From Microbacterium sp. Se63.02b (GTDB lineage Bacteria > Actinomycetota > Actinomycetes > Actinomycetales > Microbacteriaceae): a DNA stretch of 64,000 bases. Location of the stretch: positions 372,001-436,000 of the forward strand of contig NZ_CP050453.1 of NCBI RefSeq assembly GCF_014171575.1, given 5' to 3'. Within the stretch, counting starts at the first letter, position 1; the number at the start of each line of letters is the position of its first letter. Positions 27,554-37,282 of this stretch are shown here, piece by piece. The translations under genes and the position numbers were made by a program. The notes under the pieces were generated by a model, which saw only the letters and a program-made list of their open reading frames with translations, had not been told where the DNA came from and searched no databases.

Positions 27554-28500
27554 CGACGAACGTGCTGGTCATCGGCGGAGGGCAGAACTCCGAGCACGAG
27601 GTCTCGCTGGCCTCGGCAGCCGCTGTCGCGGCCGCGCTGCGGATGGGCGATCATGAGGTCACCAGCGTGACGATCGATCGCGGCGGGATCTGGCGAGTGG
27701 ACGGGCGTCCGAACGGCGCGACTCCGGCAGAGTCGCTCGCCCTCGCTCTGCCGCTCCTCACCCGCACCGACGTGGTGTTCCCTGCGGTGCACGGCGCGCT
27801 CGGGGAGGACGGTGCCCTCGCGGCGCTGTGCGCGCTCGCCGGAGTGCCCGTGGTGGGGTCGGGGCTGCGGGCCGGGGCCATCGGCATGGACAAGTGGACG
27901 ACCAAGCTGGTGGCGGACGCCGTGGGCCTCGGTACCGCGCGCGGACGGCTGGTCGCGGCGGAGGACATCGGCGACGTCGAGTTCGAGGGAGAGGTCGTGG
28001 TCAAGCCCGTGTCGGCAGGATCGAGCCACGGCGTGAGCCTGGTGACAGAGGAGGGGCAGCTGCTCGCGGCTCTGCGGGAGGCGGCGCGATTCGATCGGCG
28101 GATCCTCGTCGAGGAGGTGGTGCGGGGGCGGGAGATCGACGTCGCGGTGCTGCGCGAGAAGGGCGGTGTGCGGTGGGCGGCGCCCCCGCTGGAGATCCAC
28201 GCGACCGGGTTGTTCGACACGGCTGCGAAGTACGACGGCAGTGCGCGGTTCACGGTCCCGGCCGTGCTCGACGCGGCGGAGACGGCCGCCCTCAAGCGGG
28301 CCGCGATCGCCGTGTTCGATGCTCTCGGGTGCGACGGGGTCGCGCGCATGGACTTCTTCCTCACCGAGCGGGGGCCGGTGCTGAACGAGGTCAACACGAT
28401 GCCGGGGCTGACCGCCGCATCACAGGTGCCGCGGATGTTCGCCGCCGTCGGGGTGCCGTACGTCGACCTGGTGGCGCGGCTCGTGCGTGCGGCGTCGTGA
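27550..28500 (+). CDS. D-alanine--D-X ligase (Ddl/Van ligase family)
   Basis: ATP-grasp ligase of 316 residues that joins D-Ala to a second D-amino (or hydroxy) acid for cell-wall precursors. Motifs: 'VIGGGQNSEHEVSLASA', 'VFPAVHGALGEDGALAALC', 'VVVKPVSAGSSHGVSLV', 'ILVEEVVRGREIDVAVL' and the metal/ATP end 'FFLTERGPVLNEVNTMPGLT'. The omega loop reads 'LFDTAAKYDGSARFTVPA'. Ordinary Ddl enzymes have a Tyr-Asp-Tyr-type loop there, and D-Ala-D-Ser ligases have Phe in the first position, so Phe here may hint at D-Ser. The start overlaps the racemase stop (ATGA). Confidence 0.88.
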   Translation: MTTNVLVIGGGQNSEHEVSLASAAAVAAALRMGDHEVTSVTIDRGGIWRVDGRPNGATPAESLALALPLLTRTDVVFPAVHGALGEDGALAALCALAGVPVVGSGLRAGAIGMDKWTTKLVADAVGLGTARGRLVAAEDIGDVEFEGEVVVKPVSAGSSHGVSLVTEEGQLLAALREAARFDRRILVEEVVRGREIDVAVLREKGGVRWAAPPLEIHATGLFDTAAKYDGSARFTVPAVLDAAETAALKRAAIAVFDALGCDGVARMDFFLTERGPVLNEVNTMPGLTAASQVPRMFAAVGVPYVDLVARLVRAAS

Positions 28501-29540
28501 CAGAGGTCCGTGCGCCGCGTCTGGGCTGGCCGGATGTCGCGAAGGGCATCTGCATCCTGCTCGTCGTGCTCTGGCACGTGGTCACGAAGGTCGCGGTCGG
28601 CATCCCCGGCGCGGGTCCGGTGACGGATGCCTGGGTGATGCTCAACGCCCAGCTGCTGCCGCTGCGCATCCCGCTGTTCTTCCTCGTGTCCGGAATGTTC
28701 GCCGCACGGGCGGTCTCCGCGGCGAGCGGCGGCTCCTGGCGACGACGGGCCGCGCGGCTCGCGCTGCTCTACCTCGTGTGGGTGCTCATCCAGACGGTCG
28801 TGCTCGCGCTGGCGCCGGAGTTCGACACGGCTCGGGCGACCGACGGGTGGGAGCTGCTCGCGCAGCTCACCATCAGCCCCACGAACCTCTGGTATCTGCT
28901 CGCTCTCGCCATGTACCTGGTGGTCGGGCGGGCGACGCGCGGCCTCCCGACCGCCGGGGTGCTGCCTGTCGCGTTCGTCGTCGCGGCGGTCGCCGGTGCG
29001 GGTCTCCTTCCGGATCTCGGCAACCTGTGGCAGCTGGTGCAGAACCTGTTCTTCTTCCTCGTCGGGCTGCGGCTGCGCGGACTGATCGAGCGCTTCGCCA
29101 GGGTCAGCGGCCCGGGCGTCGCGCTCGCGCTCGCCGCGGTGTATGCGGGAGCACTCGCGGTCGTCTCCGTGCTCGGCATCCGCCTCGTGCCCGGAACGTG
29201 GCCGCTGCTGTGCCTGGTCGCGGTGGCCTTCGGGGTGTCGCTCAGCGTGCTCCTCGACCGGCATGTCGACGTCGTCGCGCGACCGCTGCGCTGGTTCGGC
29301 CGGCGGACCCTGCCGATCTACGTGCTGCACATGATCCCTCTCGCGCTGATCGACGCGGGGGTGCGCGCTGCCGGGTGGCGGACGACACCGGTGCTCGAGG
29401 CGGTCGGTCCGATCGCGCTGACGGCGGTGGTGATCGCGATCTGTGTGGCGGCTCACGCGCTCCTGGTGCGCTGCGGGCTCGCGGCCCTGTTCGACCCGCT
29501 GCGGGTGACGGACGGTCTCACGGCCCGCGTCCGTCGATGA
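28497..29540 (+). CDS. Acyltransferase-3-type integral membrane protein
   Basis: 347 residues with about ten membrane helices and the acyltransferase-3 landmarks: '[21 protein letters not shown]' (conserved D..KG and catalytic-region His), '[13 protein letters not shown]' and '[12 protein letters not shown]' near the C-terminus. The GTG at 28497 overlaps the ligase stop (GTGA), so it is the last gene of the operon. Such domains move acyl groups across the membrane or, in VanT, serve as the membrane half that takes up serine. Which applies here is open. Confidence 0.85.
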   Translation: MTEVRAPRLGWPDVAKGICILLVVLWHVVTKVAVGIPGAGPVTDAWVMLNAQLLPLRIPLFFLVSGMFAARAVSAASGGSWRRRAARLALLYLVWVLIQTVVLALAPEFDTARATDGWELLAQLTISPTNLWYLLALAMYLVVGRATRGLPTAGVLPVAFVVAAVAGAGLLPDLGNLWQLVQNLFFFLVGLRLRGLIERFARVSGPGVALALAAVYAGALAVVSVLGIRLVPGTWPLLCLVAVAFGVSLSVLLDRHVDVVARPLRWFGRRTLPIYVLHMIPLALIDAGVRAAGWRTTPVLEAVGPIALTAVVIAICVAAHALLVRCGLAALFDPLRVTDGLTARVRR

Positions 29541-29580
29541 CCCCCTCGACAACCGCCGGGCGACGGCGGACCATGGAAGC

Positions 29581-29970
29581 ATGGCGGCCTTCACAACGGA
29601 CAACGCGTTCAGCGGATTCAGCGTCGACGACATCGACGCGGCGAAAGAGTTCTACGGCACGACCCTCGGCCTCGACGTCGAGGTCAACGCGATGGGGTTC
29701 CTCGACCTGCGGCTGCCCAGCGGCGGGTCGATCCTCGTGTACGCGAAGCCGAACCACACCCCGGCGAGCTTCACGATCCTGAACTTCCCGGTGGCGGACG
29801 TCGACGCCGCGGTGGACGAGCTCATCGAACGGGGCGTGCAGACGAAGATCTACAGCGACGACGAGTTCCCCTCGGATTCGCGCGGCATCGTGCGCGGCAA
29901 CGGTCAGGGCCCGGACATCGCGTGGTTCCGCGACCCGGCGGGCAACGTGCTCGCGGTCATGCAGGCCTGA
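29581..29970 (+). CDS. VOC family protein
   Basis: A 129-residue VOC-fold protein opening '[24 protein letters not shown]' and ending '[19 protein letters not shown]', the usual first and last halves of the fold. It stands 40 bases behind the acyltransferase and is convergent with the helicase gene. Metal ligands are only partly conserved, and no substrate can be inferred. Confidence 0.85.
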   Translation: MAAFTTDNAFSGFSVDDIDAAKEFYGTTLGLDVEVNAMGFLDLRLPSGGSILVYAKPNHTPASFTILNFPVADVDAAVDELIERGVQTKIYSDDEFPSDSRGIVRGNGQGPDIAWFRDPAGNVLAVMQA

Positions 29971-29982
29971 CGTCGAGGGGCG

Positions 29983-32517
29983 CTACAGCCGGTCCACCGC
30001 GGTCACGGTCACGACGGCCTGTCCTGCCTCGTCGGAGGCGGCGAGGTCGATCGTCGCGGTGATGGCCCAGTCGTGGTCGCCGGCGGGGTCGTCGAGGATC
30101 TGCCGTGCCGTCCACGCCGTCGCGCCCTCATCGAGGATCAGCAGCTTCGAGCTGCGGGCATCCGCGCCCGTGAGGAGTTCGTCGTGCTCGGCGAAGTATC
30201 CGTCCAGGGCGTCCGACCATGCATCGGCGCCGAAACCGGGGTCGAGCTCAGCGAGGCCGTCGAGATCTTCCCGCGCCGCCAGCTGCACCCGTCGGAACAG
30301 CTCGTTGCGCACGAGGATGCGGAAGGCGCGGATGTTGCTCGTGAGCCGCTTCGGAGCGGGCGGCACGATCGGCTCGTCGGGCGCGTGCGGGTCGAAGCGT
30401 CCGTTGTCGACGCCGGCGATCAACTCCTCCCACTCGTCGAGCAGGCTGGAGTCGACCTGCCGGACGAGCTCGCCGAGCCACTCGATCAGGTCACGCAGAT
30501 CCTCGTCCTTGAACTCCTCCGGAACGGTCTGCGAGGCCGCGCGGTAGGCGTCGGAGAGGTAGCGCAGCACCACGCCCTCGGAGCGCGCGATCTTGTAGTA
30601 GGCGACATATTCCCCGAACGACATGGCCCGCTCGTACATGTCGCGGACGACGGACTTCGGGTGCAGTTCGAAGTCGCGGATCCACGGCTGGGCGGCGCTG
30701 AAGGTCTCGAATGCGGCTGTCAGAAGCTCGTCGAGCGGCTTCGGATACGTGATCTGCTCGAGCAGCTCCATCCGCTCGTCGTACTCGATGCCCTCCGACT
30801 TCATCGCGGCGACCGCTTCGCCCCGGGCGAGGAACTCCTGCTGGCTCAGCACGGCGCGTGGGTCGTCGAGCGTCGATTCCACGATCGAGATCATGTCCAG
30901 CGCGTAGGAGCCCGTCCCCGTGCCGGCGGTGGGATCGGGGTCGAGCAGCTCGAACGCGGCGAGAGCGAACGGCGACAGCGGCTGGTTGAGTGCGAAGTTC
31001 GGCTGCAGATCGACTGTCAGTCGGATATCGCCCTCCGGCGTCTTCTCGACGATGCCGGATTCGCGGAGCGTGCGGTAGATCCCGATGGCGCGGAGTGCGA
31101 GTTCGCGCTGCCGTTTCCGAGGCTCGTGGTTGTCGTATACGAGCGCGCGCATATTCGCGAAGACGTCGCCGCCGCGGGCGATCACGTTCAACATCATGGC
31201 GCTCGTGATCTGCATGTGGGAGGTCAGGGTCTCGGGGACCGCGTCGATGAGCTTGCGGAACGACGGCTCGCCCCACGACACGAAGCCGTCCGGCGCCTTC
31301 TTGCGGACGATCTTGCGCTTCTTCTTCGGGTCGTCGCCGGCCTTCTTGACCGCAGCGACATTCTCGCTCTCGTGCTCGGGAGCCTGCGCGACGACCGTGC
31401 CGGCGGTGTCATACCCGGCGCGACCGGCACGCCCCGCGATCTGGTGGAACTCGCGGGCGTTCAGCTGCCGCATCCGGGTGCCGTCGAACTTCGTGAGCGC
31501 GGTGAGCAGCACCGTGCGGATCGGGACGTTGATGCCGACGCCGAGCGTGTCGGTGCCGCAGATCACGCGCAGCAACCCGCGCTGCGCGAGCTGCTCGACC
31601 AGGCGCCGATACTTCGGCAGCATTCCGGCGTGATGCACGCCGATCCCCGCACGCAGGAAGCGCGAGAGCGTCTTGCCGAACGCGGTCGTGAAGCGGAACT
31701 CGGCGATCAGCGCGGCGATCTCGTCGCGCTGCTCGCGGGTGGCGACCTTCGTGCTCGACAGCGCCTGCGCACGCTCCATCGCTGCGGCCTGCGAGAAGTG
31801 CACGACGTAGATCGGCGCCTGCCCGGTGTTCAGCAGGTCGTCGATCGTCTCGTGGATGGGCGTCGTCTCGTAGAAGAAGTGCAGGGGGACGGGGCGCTCG
31901 ACCCCGGTGACCGTCGCCGTCTCGCGGCCCGTGCGACGGGTGAGGTCGGCCGCGAGTTCGGTCACGTCGCCGAGGGTCGCCGACATCAGGATGAACTGCG
32001 CCTGCGGGAGCTCGAGCAGCGGCACCTGCCAGGCCCATCCGCGGTCGGGGTCGGCGTAGAAGTGGAACTCGTCCATCACGACCTGCCCGACGTCGGCATC
32101 CGTGCCCTGACGCAGGGAGAGGTTCGCGAGGATCTCCGCCGTGCAGCAGATGATCGGGGCGTCGGCGTTGACCGAGGAGTCGCCTGTGACCATGCCGACG
32201 TTCTCGGCGCCGAAGACGTCGACCAGCGCGAAGAACTTCTCGCTCACGAGGGCCTTGATCGGTGCCGTGTAGTAGCTGCGGCGCCCCGCCGCGAGAGCGC
32301 TGAAGTGCGCGCCGACCGCGACGAGCGACTTGCCGGTGCCGGTCGGGGTCGACAGGATCAGGTTGTTGCCCGAGACGATCTCGATGGTCGCCTCGTCCTG
32401 CGCGGGGTAGAGGCTGATGCCCGTGCTCTCCGCCCATTCGACGAAGGCGAGGTAGACGGCGTCCGGGTCCGCGGCGTCCTGGACGATGGCGGGATCGAGC
32501 CGCGGGGAGGAAGTCAT
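29983..32517 (-). CDS. DEAD/DEAH-box helicase with DUF3516 C-terminal domain
   Basis: An 844-residue superfamily 2 helicase related to the Mtr4/Ski2 group. Walker A 'LSTPTGTGKSLVA' is at about residues 54-66, the DExH box reads 'VVMDEFHFY', motif III 'LMSATLGD', and motif VI 'QIAGRAGRAGYDT'. The second half matches DUF3516, found in actinobacterial helicases of this type. It probably remodels RNA; the exact substrate is unknown. It is intact with no frame break. Confidence 0.92.
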   Translation of the reverse strand: MTSSPRLDPAIVQDAADPDAVYLAFVEWAESTGISLYPAQDEATIEIVSGNNLILSTPTGTGKSLVAVGAHFSALAAGRRSYYTAPIKALVSEKFFALVDVFGAENVGMVTGDSSVNADAPIICCTAEILANLSLRQGTDADVGQVVMDEFHFYADPDRGWAWQVPLLELPQAQFILMSATLGDVTELAADLTRRTGRETATVTGVERPVPLHFFYETTPIHETIDDLLNTGQAPIYVVHFSQAAAMERAQALSSTKVATREQRDEIAALIAEFRFTTAFGKTLSRFLRAGIGVHHAGMLPKYRRLVEQLAQRGLLRVICGTDTLGVGINVPIRTVLLTALTKFDGTRMRQLNAREFHQIAGRAGRAGYDTAGTVVAQAPEHESENVAAVKKAGDDPKKKRKIVRKKAPDGFVSWGEPSFRKLIDAVPETLTSHMQITSAMMLNVIARGGDVFANMRALVYDNHEPRKRQRELALRAIGIYRTLRESGIVEKTPEGDIRLTVDLQPNFALNQPLSPFALAAFELLDPDPTAGTGTGSYALDMISIVESTLDDPRAVLSQQEFLARGEAVAAMKSEGIEYDERMELLEQITYPKPLDELLTAAFETFSAAQPWIRDFELHPKSVVRDMYERAMSFGEYVAYYKIARSEGVVLRYLSDAYRAASQTVPEEFKDEDLRDLIEWLGELVRQVDSSLLDEWEELIAGVDNGRFDPHAPDEPIVPPAPKRLTSNIRAFRILVRNELFRRVQLAAREDLDGLAELDPGFGADAWSDALDGYFAEHDELLTGADARSSKLLILDEGATAWTARQILDDPAGDHDWAITATIDLAASDEAGQAVVTVTAVDRL

Positions 32518-32565
32518 GGTCTTCCGATCATCCCATCCGGCGGGGATGCCGACCTGCGAGGCTGA

Positions 32566-33279
32566 TCAGGCGGCGGTCGCGGCGCGCAGCGCGATCCGGA
32601 TCATGTCGCCGAAGGTCTGCTCGCGTTCCTGCGCCGTGGTCTCCTCGCCGGTGACGATGTGGTCGCTCACCGTGCAGATCGCGAGGGCGCGCCGACCATG
32701 GAACGCCGCGAGCGTGTACAGGCCGGCCGCTTCCATCTCGACCCCCAGGATGCCGTGTTGCACGAAGGGCTCCATGAGCTCGGGGCGGGTGCTGTAGAAC
32801 TGATCGCTCGAGAACAGCTGCCCCACGTGCACGATCGACTCGAGCTCGGCGTCCTCGCTCGCCTCGACCGCCGCGCGCAGCAGTCCGAAGTCGGCCACGG
32901 GCGCATAGTCGAGTCCGTGGAAGCGCACGCGGTTGATGCCGGAATCGGTCGACGCGCCGCTGGCGATGATGATGTCGCGCACCTTCACGCGCTCGGTCAG
33001 CGCACCGCACGACCCCACCCGGACGATCGTCTGCACGCCGTAGGAGTCGAAGAGCTCGTTGGCATAGATCGCCATCGACGGCTGCCCCATGCCCGAGCCC
33101 TGCACCGAGATGCGGTGCCCTTCCCACGTGCCGGTGAATCCGAGCATCCCGCGCGTCTGCGAGTACAGCTCGGCGTCGTCGAGGAACGTCTCGGCGATCC
33201 ACTTCGCGCGCAGCGGATCCCCGGGGAACAGGACGATGGGGGCGATCTGGCCCGGCTCTGCGGCGATGTGCGTGCTCAT
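32566..33279 (-). CDS. deoD: Purine-nucleoside phosphorylase, DeoD type
   Basis: The enzyme phosphorolyses purine (deoxy)nucleosides to base plus (deoxy)ribose-1-phosphate in salvage. The 237-residue protein carries the hexameric PNP signatures: phosphate-binding 'LFPGDPLRAKWIAE', 'GMGQPSMAIYANEL', 'VRVGSCGALTERVKVRDI', the purine-site 'GVEMEAAGLYTLAA' and catalytic Asp in 'CTVSDHIVTGE'. The length and all motifs are normal. It stands alone behind a hairpin that separates it from the AlkD-like gene. Confidence 0.95.
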   Translation of the reverse strand: MSTHIAAEPGQIAPIVLFPGDPLRAKWIAETFLDDAELYSQTRGMLGFTGTWEGHRISVQGSGMGQPSMAIYANELFDSYGVQTIVRVGSCGALTERVKVRDIIIASGASTDSGINRVRFHGLDYAPVADFGLLRAAVEASEDAELESIVHVGQLFSSDQFYSTRPELMEPFVQHGILGVEMEAAGLYTLAAFHGRRALAICTVSDHIVTGEETTAQEREQTFGDMIRIALRAATAA

Positions 33280-33327
33280 GTCCTCAGCGTAGGTGCTCTA
33301 TCGGGGAGTTCGTCGATGCGCGTGGTG

Positions 33328-33394
33328 CGGAGGAGATCCGCAGTTCGGAGGTGGGAATTGCGGATATGGCCCTCCGAACCGAGGATCTCCTCCG
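33328..33394. terminator. Long imperfect hairpin between AlkD-like and deoD genes
   Basis: CGGAGGAGATCC (33328-33339) pairs with GGATCTCCTCCG (33383-33394), and inside it TTCGGAGG (33344-33351) pairs with CCTCCGAA (33371-33378). It follows the stop of the minus-strand AlkD-like gene by about 30 bases, a natural transcription end. Confidence 0.6.
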
Positions 33395-33425
33395 TAGCGC
33401 GACCCGGACCCGCGGGAGGCGCGGT

Positions 33426-34094
33426 TCAGCCCTCGCGGCGTCGGACGATCTCGCCGATCCACAGCGGCGCGAAGGGCGAGGTGCAGCCGGGGGCGGTCGG
33501 GTAGTCGGCGAGGACCTGCAGCCGGTCGCCGATCTCCAACGCCCTCGCACGGTGCTCCGGGTGGAAGATGCCGATGTTCGCGAGGGTCTCGTTCATCGCC
33601 CACTGCAGACGACTCGGAGCGTCCTTCATATCGCGCTCGATCAGGTCGAGGAGGTGCGGCAGGTCGAGGCCATCCGCGTCTTTCATCACCCGCACCGTGG
33701 TCAGCGACCAGGCGGCGGCGGCCACCGTTGGGTCGGAGTCGTCGAACCACCGCAGCCGGAGTTCCTCGGCGAGCGGCGACTTCTTGACGACGTAGTTCAC
33801 GAACCAGTCGTTCACCTTCGGCGGGCGGGTCTCTCGCAGCATGGCGTCGAGCTCGTCGGCGGTGAAGTCGCGCGGGCGGCAGATCAACAGGGCCAGCAGT
33901 CGCGCCGGTGTCTCCCCGGTCGCCCAGAGCTCGCGTGCCAGCGGCTGGTCGGTCTTGATGCGTTTCGCGAGCGCGCGCATCCGGCTGAGGTTGATGCCGT
34001 GGTCATCGCCGCGCTTCTCGTTTGCGGCGCGCACCTTCGGATCTTCCAGGGCCGCGAGCTCGCCCAGAGCCTCGGGCACGGTCATCTCGGACAT
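33426..34094 (-). CDS. AlkD-like DNA alkylation repair (HEAT-repeat) protein
   Basis: A 222-residue all-helical protein made of HEAT-like pairs, e.g. 'LAKRIKTDQPLARELWATGE', 'KVNDWFVNYVVKKSPLAEELR' and 'WAMNETLANIGIFHPEHR'. This spacing matches the DNA alkylation repair (AlkD/AlkC-type) superfamily. Catalytic assignment of the Asp/Trp pair is not certain (candidate in 'LRWFDDSDP'). It might be a glycosylase for alkylated purines or only a structural relative. Confidence 0.75.
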   Translation of the reverse strand: MSEMTVPEALGELAALEDPKVRAANEKRGDDHGINLSRMRALAKRIKTDQPLARELWATGETPARLLALLICRPRDFTADELDAMLRETRPPKVNDWFVNYVVKKSPLAEELRLRWFDDSDPTVAAAAWSLTTVRVMKDADGLDLPHLLDLIERDMKDAPSRLQWAMNETLANIGIFHPEHRARALEIGDRLQVLADYPTAPGCTSPFAPLWIGEIVRRREG

Positions 34095-34113
34095 GCTCTC
34101 AGGGTACGCGGGC

Positions 34114-35147
34114 TCAGTCCTCGTCCAGCAGCTCGCCGCGGATGCGACGGAGGTCTTCCAGGAGCGAGCCGATCAGGATCCAGTGCTGCGACGAGGGCGG
34201 CCGCACCACGAGCGGCGCCGTGAGCGCGGGGATGGTCGATGTCAGCGTGTCGGGCTCGGGGAGGCCTCCGCGACCTGCACGGCCAGCCGCACGTCGTGGC
34301 CGGCCCTGCGCAGCTGCTCGGCGATGGCCGATACGACGGGCTCGTCGCCGAGGGTGTCGTCGTAGTGGTCGAAGTACGCCCTCGTCATGCCGATCGTCTG
34401 CGTGACGATGGGCGAGAGACGCTCGAGCAGGGCCCGCAGCTCACGCAGTTCCGCGCGGTGTGTCGAGCGCCGCGGGTTCAGGGTGAGCGATTCCTCCCCG
34501 CCGCGATGGACGCGTCAGCGGCGTCCTTCATCGGGCGCAGCAGGCGCACCTCCAGCATCAGCTCCTGCAGCTTCGCCGGCGTCTGCGGCTCGGGCAGTGC
34601 GACCGCCAACCGGTCGAGGCTCGCCGCGAGTTCCCGACCGAGCAGGCCGACGTCGCGGCGCGCGGGCGCGACCAGCACCGGTGGGACGATGAGCGCGTTC
34701 ACCACGATGCCGATCACCACGCCGATCAACGTCTCCACGATGCGCGCGAACGCGTACTCCGGGCTGGAGGAGCCCAGCGCCAGCACGAGCATCGCCGAGA
34801 TCGCGACCTGGTTGCCGGTGCCGGGGAGGCGCGGAAGATCCAGGCCACGAGCATGGCCACCACGATCGCGAGCAGCACGATCCAGCTGGGCGAGCCGAGC
34901 AGCAGCCCCAGCGCGACGGCGATCATGACGCCCGCGATCACCCCGATGCTGCGCTCGAGCGCCTTCGACAGCGACTGGTTGACGCTGGGCTGCACCACGA
35001 GCAGGGCGGCGATCGCGGCGAAGACGGGCAGCTGCGCAGGAAACACCCATCCGGCGATCAGCCACGCCGCGATCGTCGCTGCGGCCGACTTCACGACCTG
35101 CAGCAGCGGGGAGCGCTTGAGGCGCGGATCGCGGCGGGGATGCGCAT
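34114..35147 (-). CDS. FUSC-family (aromatic acid exporter-like) membrane protein, frame broken four times
   Basis: Four frame breaks (about 35125, 34820, 34490, 34259), each repairable by one base, split this gene. The repaired chain of about 344 residues starts 'MRIPAAIR', has an N-terminal block of membrane helices ('TIAAWLIAGWVFPAQLPVFA', 'SIGVIAGVMIAVALGLLLG', 'AISAMLVLALGSSSPEYAFA', 'VVIGIVVNALIVPPVL'), then a helical cytosolic tail ending 'LIGSLLEDLRRIRGELLDED'. This is the FUSC/DUF939 pattern of putative organic-acid exporters. No ORF longer than a third of it survives unrepaired, so it is easily missed. Confidence 0.75.
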
Positions 35148-35317
35148 GACCTCAACGCTAGTCGTGCGACGGCCGCCGACATCGACGTGATGTTCGCTCG
35201 GATGTCGGGCAGCCGACGAGGGTCGCGGGATCGGCGGCGGATGTCAACCCCGTCGCCGATCCTCGCGATCACCGGCTGAATGGGAACACACGAACGACGA
35301 ACAGTGAGGAGCATCCC

Positions 35318-35773
35318 ATGGTGCAGATCATCGAGACCATCGACGTCCACGTTCCCGTCCGCACGGCGTACAACCAGTGGACGCAGTTCGAGAGCTTCCC
35401 GAAGTTCCTCGACGAGGTCGAGTCGATCACGCAGATCGACGACACGCACACGCACTGGAAGGTGAAGGTCGGCGGGGCGACGCGCGAGTTCGACGCCGAG
35501 ATCACCGAGCAGCACCCCGACGAGCGGGTCGCGTGGAACAGTGTTGGCGGCGAGACGGAGCATGCCGGAGTGGTGACCTTCCACACCCTCGACGACACGA
35601 ACACCCGGGTCACGGTGCAGCTCGACTGGGAGCCCGAGGGTCTGCTCGAGAAGCTCGGCTCACTGGTGGGCGCGGGTTCGCATGCCGTGAAGAAGGACCT
35701 GCAGAACTTCAAGGAGTTCATCGAGGGACGCGGGGTCGAGACCGGCGCGTGGCGCGGTGACGTCGACGCCTGA
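35318..35773 (+). CDS. SRPBCC-family (polyketide cyclase/START-like) protein
   Basis: A 151-residue single-domain protein opening 'IIETIDVHVPVRTAYNQWTQFESFPKFLD', the standard SRPBCC/coenzyme Q-binding start, with 'TVQLDWEPEGLLEKLGSLVG' and a terminal helix 'HAVKKDLQNFKEFIEGRG'. The fold binds hydrophobic ligands in a central cavity; the ligand is unknown. The ATG at 35318 has a good gaggag site 8 bases upstream. Confidence 0.88.
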   Translation: MVQIIETIDVHVPVRTAYNQWTQFESFPKFLDEVESITQIDDTHTHWKVKVGGATREFDAEITEQHPDERVAWNSVGGETEHAGVVTFHTLDDTNTRVTVQLDWEPEGLLEKLGSLVGAGSHAVKKDLQNFKEFIEGRGVETGAWRGDVDA

Positions 35774-35817
35774 CGCCCGGGCTTTCGGGTGTCCGCTGCC
35801 CGTGCTTGCATGAGCAC

Positions 35818-36893
35818 ATGGAGCGGGACGAGCGGTTGCGCGGCGAGACCAGGGCCGTGTGGGCGACGGCGTTCTGCTTCGTCGTCGGTGTGACCGCGGG
35901 CGTCCTGCTCCTGCGGGGCGACCCGCGGCCGCTCACCGGAGAGGGGTCGCTGGCGATGCCGGCCGCGGCGATCGCCGCGGCCGTCGCTGCTGCCGCATTC
36001 CTCACGAGCACCCTGATGCACCGTCGTGGCGAGACGGCGTCGATGCCGCGCTGGCAGGCGGTGGTGTCGGACCTGTCGTCACTCGCGCTCACGATCGCCT
36101 TCGGGGCCGTCACGATGATGGGGGTGCTGCTCACCGCCGAGGTGCTCGCGGCAGGGCTCCAGGGGCTGCGGCTCGGAGCGATCGGCGGGGGACTGCTCAC
36201 GGGCGTCGCCGCGGCGGTCGGCGGGCGGTCGGCATTCGGGGCGGGCATCGATCTGCGCACGACCGATCTCGCCGCGCTCCTGTTCGGCTTCCTCGCGATC
36301 GGCACGCTCTTCGCCATGGTCACGGCGGCCGATCCGCTCTGGTGGGAGCAGAACTTCTCGCAGCTGGGCGGGTCGTGGGCCTTCAACGGCACGCTCGTCG
36401 TGGCCGGTCTGCTGGTCGCGACCGTCGGGTCGTACATCGGACGCGACCTGCATCGGATGCTGGGTGATCCCGCGGTCGGGCGCATCGCCGGTATCGTCGC
36501 CCTCTGGGCCGCCTGCGGGGTCGCCCTGGCCGCCGTCGGGTTGCTGCCGCTGCACAGGGTGCCCGTGCCGCACGACATCGCCGCTTTCGCGACACTGGTG
36601 CTCTTCGCCGCTGCGGCCGCTGCCACCGTGGTCGCGATCCCCGGCAGACCCCGCGCTCTGCTGATCACCTCGATCGGCGTCGCGGTGCTCGTCGTGGTCG
36701 CCCTCGCTCTGTGGATCCCGTTCGGGCTGTACTCGGTCACGGCCGTCGAAGCCGTGATCGTCGGACTCGGACTGCTGTGGATGCTGACCATGGTGCGGGT
36801 CCTGGCGATCCTGACGCCGGCGCAGTCCCGGCCATCGGCGCGTCCGACTCTCCTGCGCCAGGCACCGCCGGCGCGCGCGCGCGGCATCCCTAG
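35818..36893 (+). CDS. DUF998-like multi-pass membrane protein (3' end uncertain)
   Basis: About 357 residues with ten or more membrane helices. The arrangement 'WWEQNFSQLGG' after a helix and before 'SWAFNGTLVVAGLLVATVGSYIG' is the DUF998-type layout. The ATG at 35818 is chosen over a TTG at 35806. In the given frame it runs on to 37278 over the next gene; a one-base loss in the alternating gc run at about 36871-36884 would bring a TAG at 36891-36893 into frame, a more sensible end. Function unknown. Confidence 0.65.
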
Positions 36894-36986
36894 CCGACCG
36901 CACCAAGAAGATAGGGAAACCGTCCGATGCCGACGGGGTACCTCAGAGCGGAGTGTAGGGATACAGCGAACCGTCGAGGAGAACCC

Positions 36987-37214
36987 ATGTACGAGCACCC
37001 CTACCTCACCCATCAGATCACCCAGTTCGAGCAAGAGCAGATGGAGCGCGCGGCCGCGCAGCGGCGTTTCCTCATCGAGCATGCCGACCAGATCGTGCCG
37101 CGTCCGGCGGGAGCGGTGCGTCGGATGCTCGACCGCGTGCTCGGCGTCGACCGCTCCCGCACGGCGACCGCACGTTCGACGAAGGTCTGCGAAACGGCGG
37201 CGCCAGCGCGGTGA
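36987..37214 (+). CDS. Small hypothetical protein
   Basis: 75 residues, not recognised. The N-terminal half 'QFEQEQMERAAAQRRFLIEH' is strongly helical and amphipathic, and the C-terminal half is basic ('VRRMLDRVLGVDRSRTATAR'). The ATG at 36987 has a clear ggaga site 6 bases upstream, supporting translation. It lies 69 bases before the LuxR-type regulator. Confidence 0.6.
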   Translation: MYEHPYLTHQITQFEQEQMERAAAQRRFLIEHADQIVPRPAGAVRRMLDRVLGVDRSRTATARSTKVCETAAPAR

Positions 37215-37282
37215 GCGGTGTCGTCGCGGAACCCGGCCGGCGGCCCGGCCCGAATGTCGGTCGGGAGTGGGACGATGAATCC

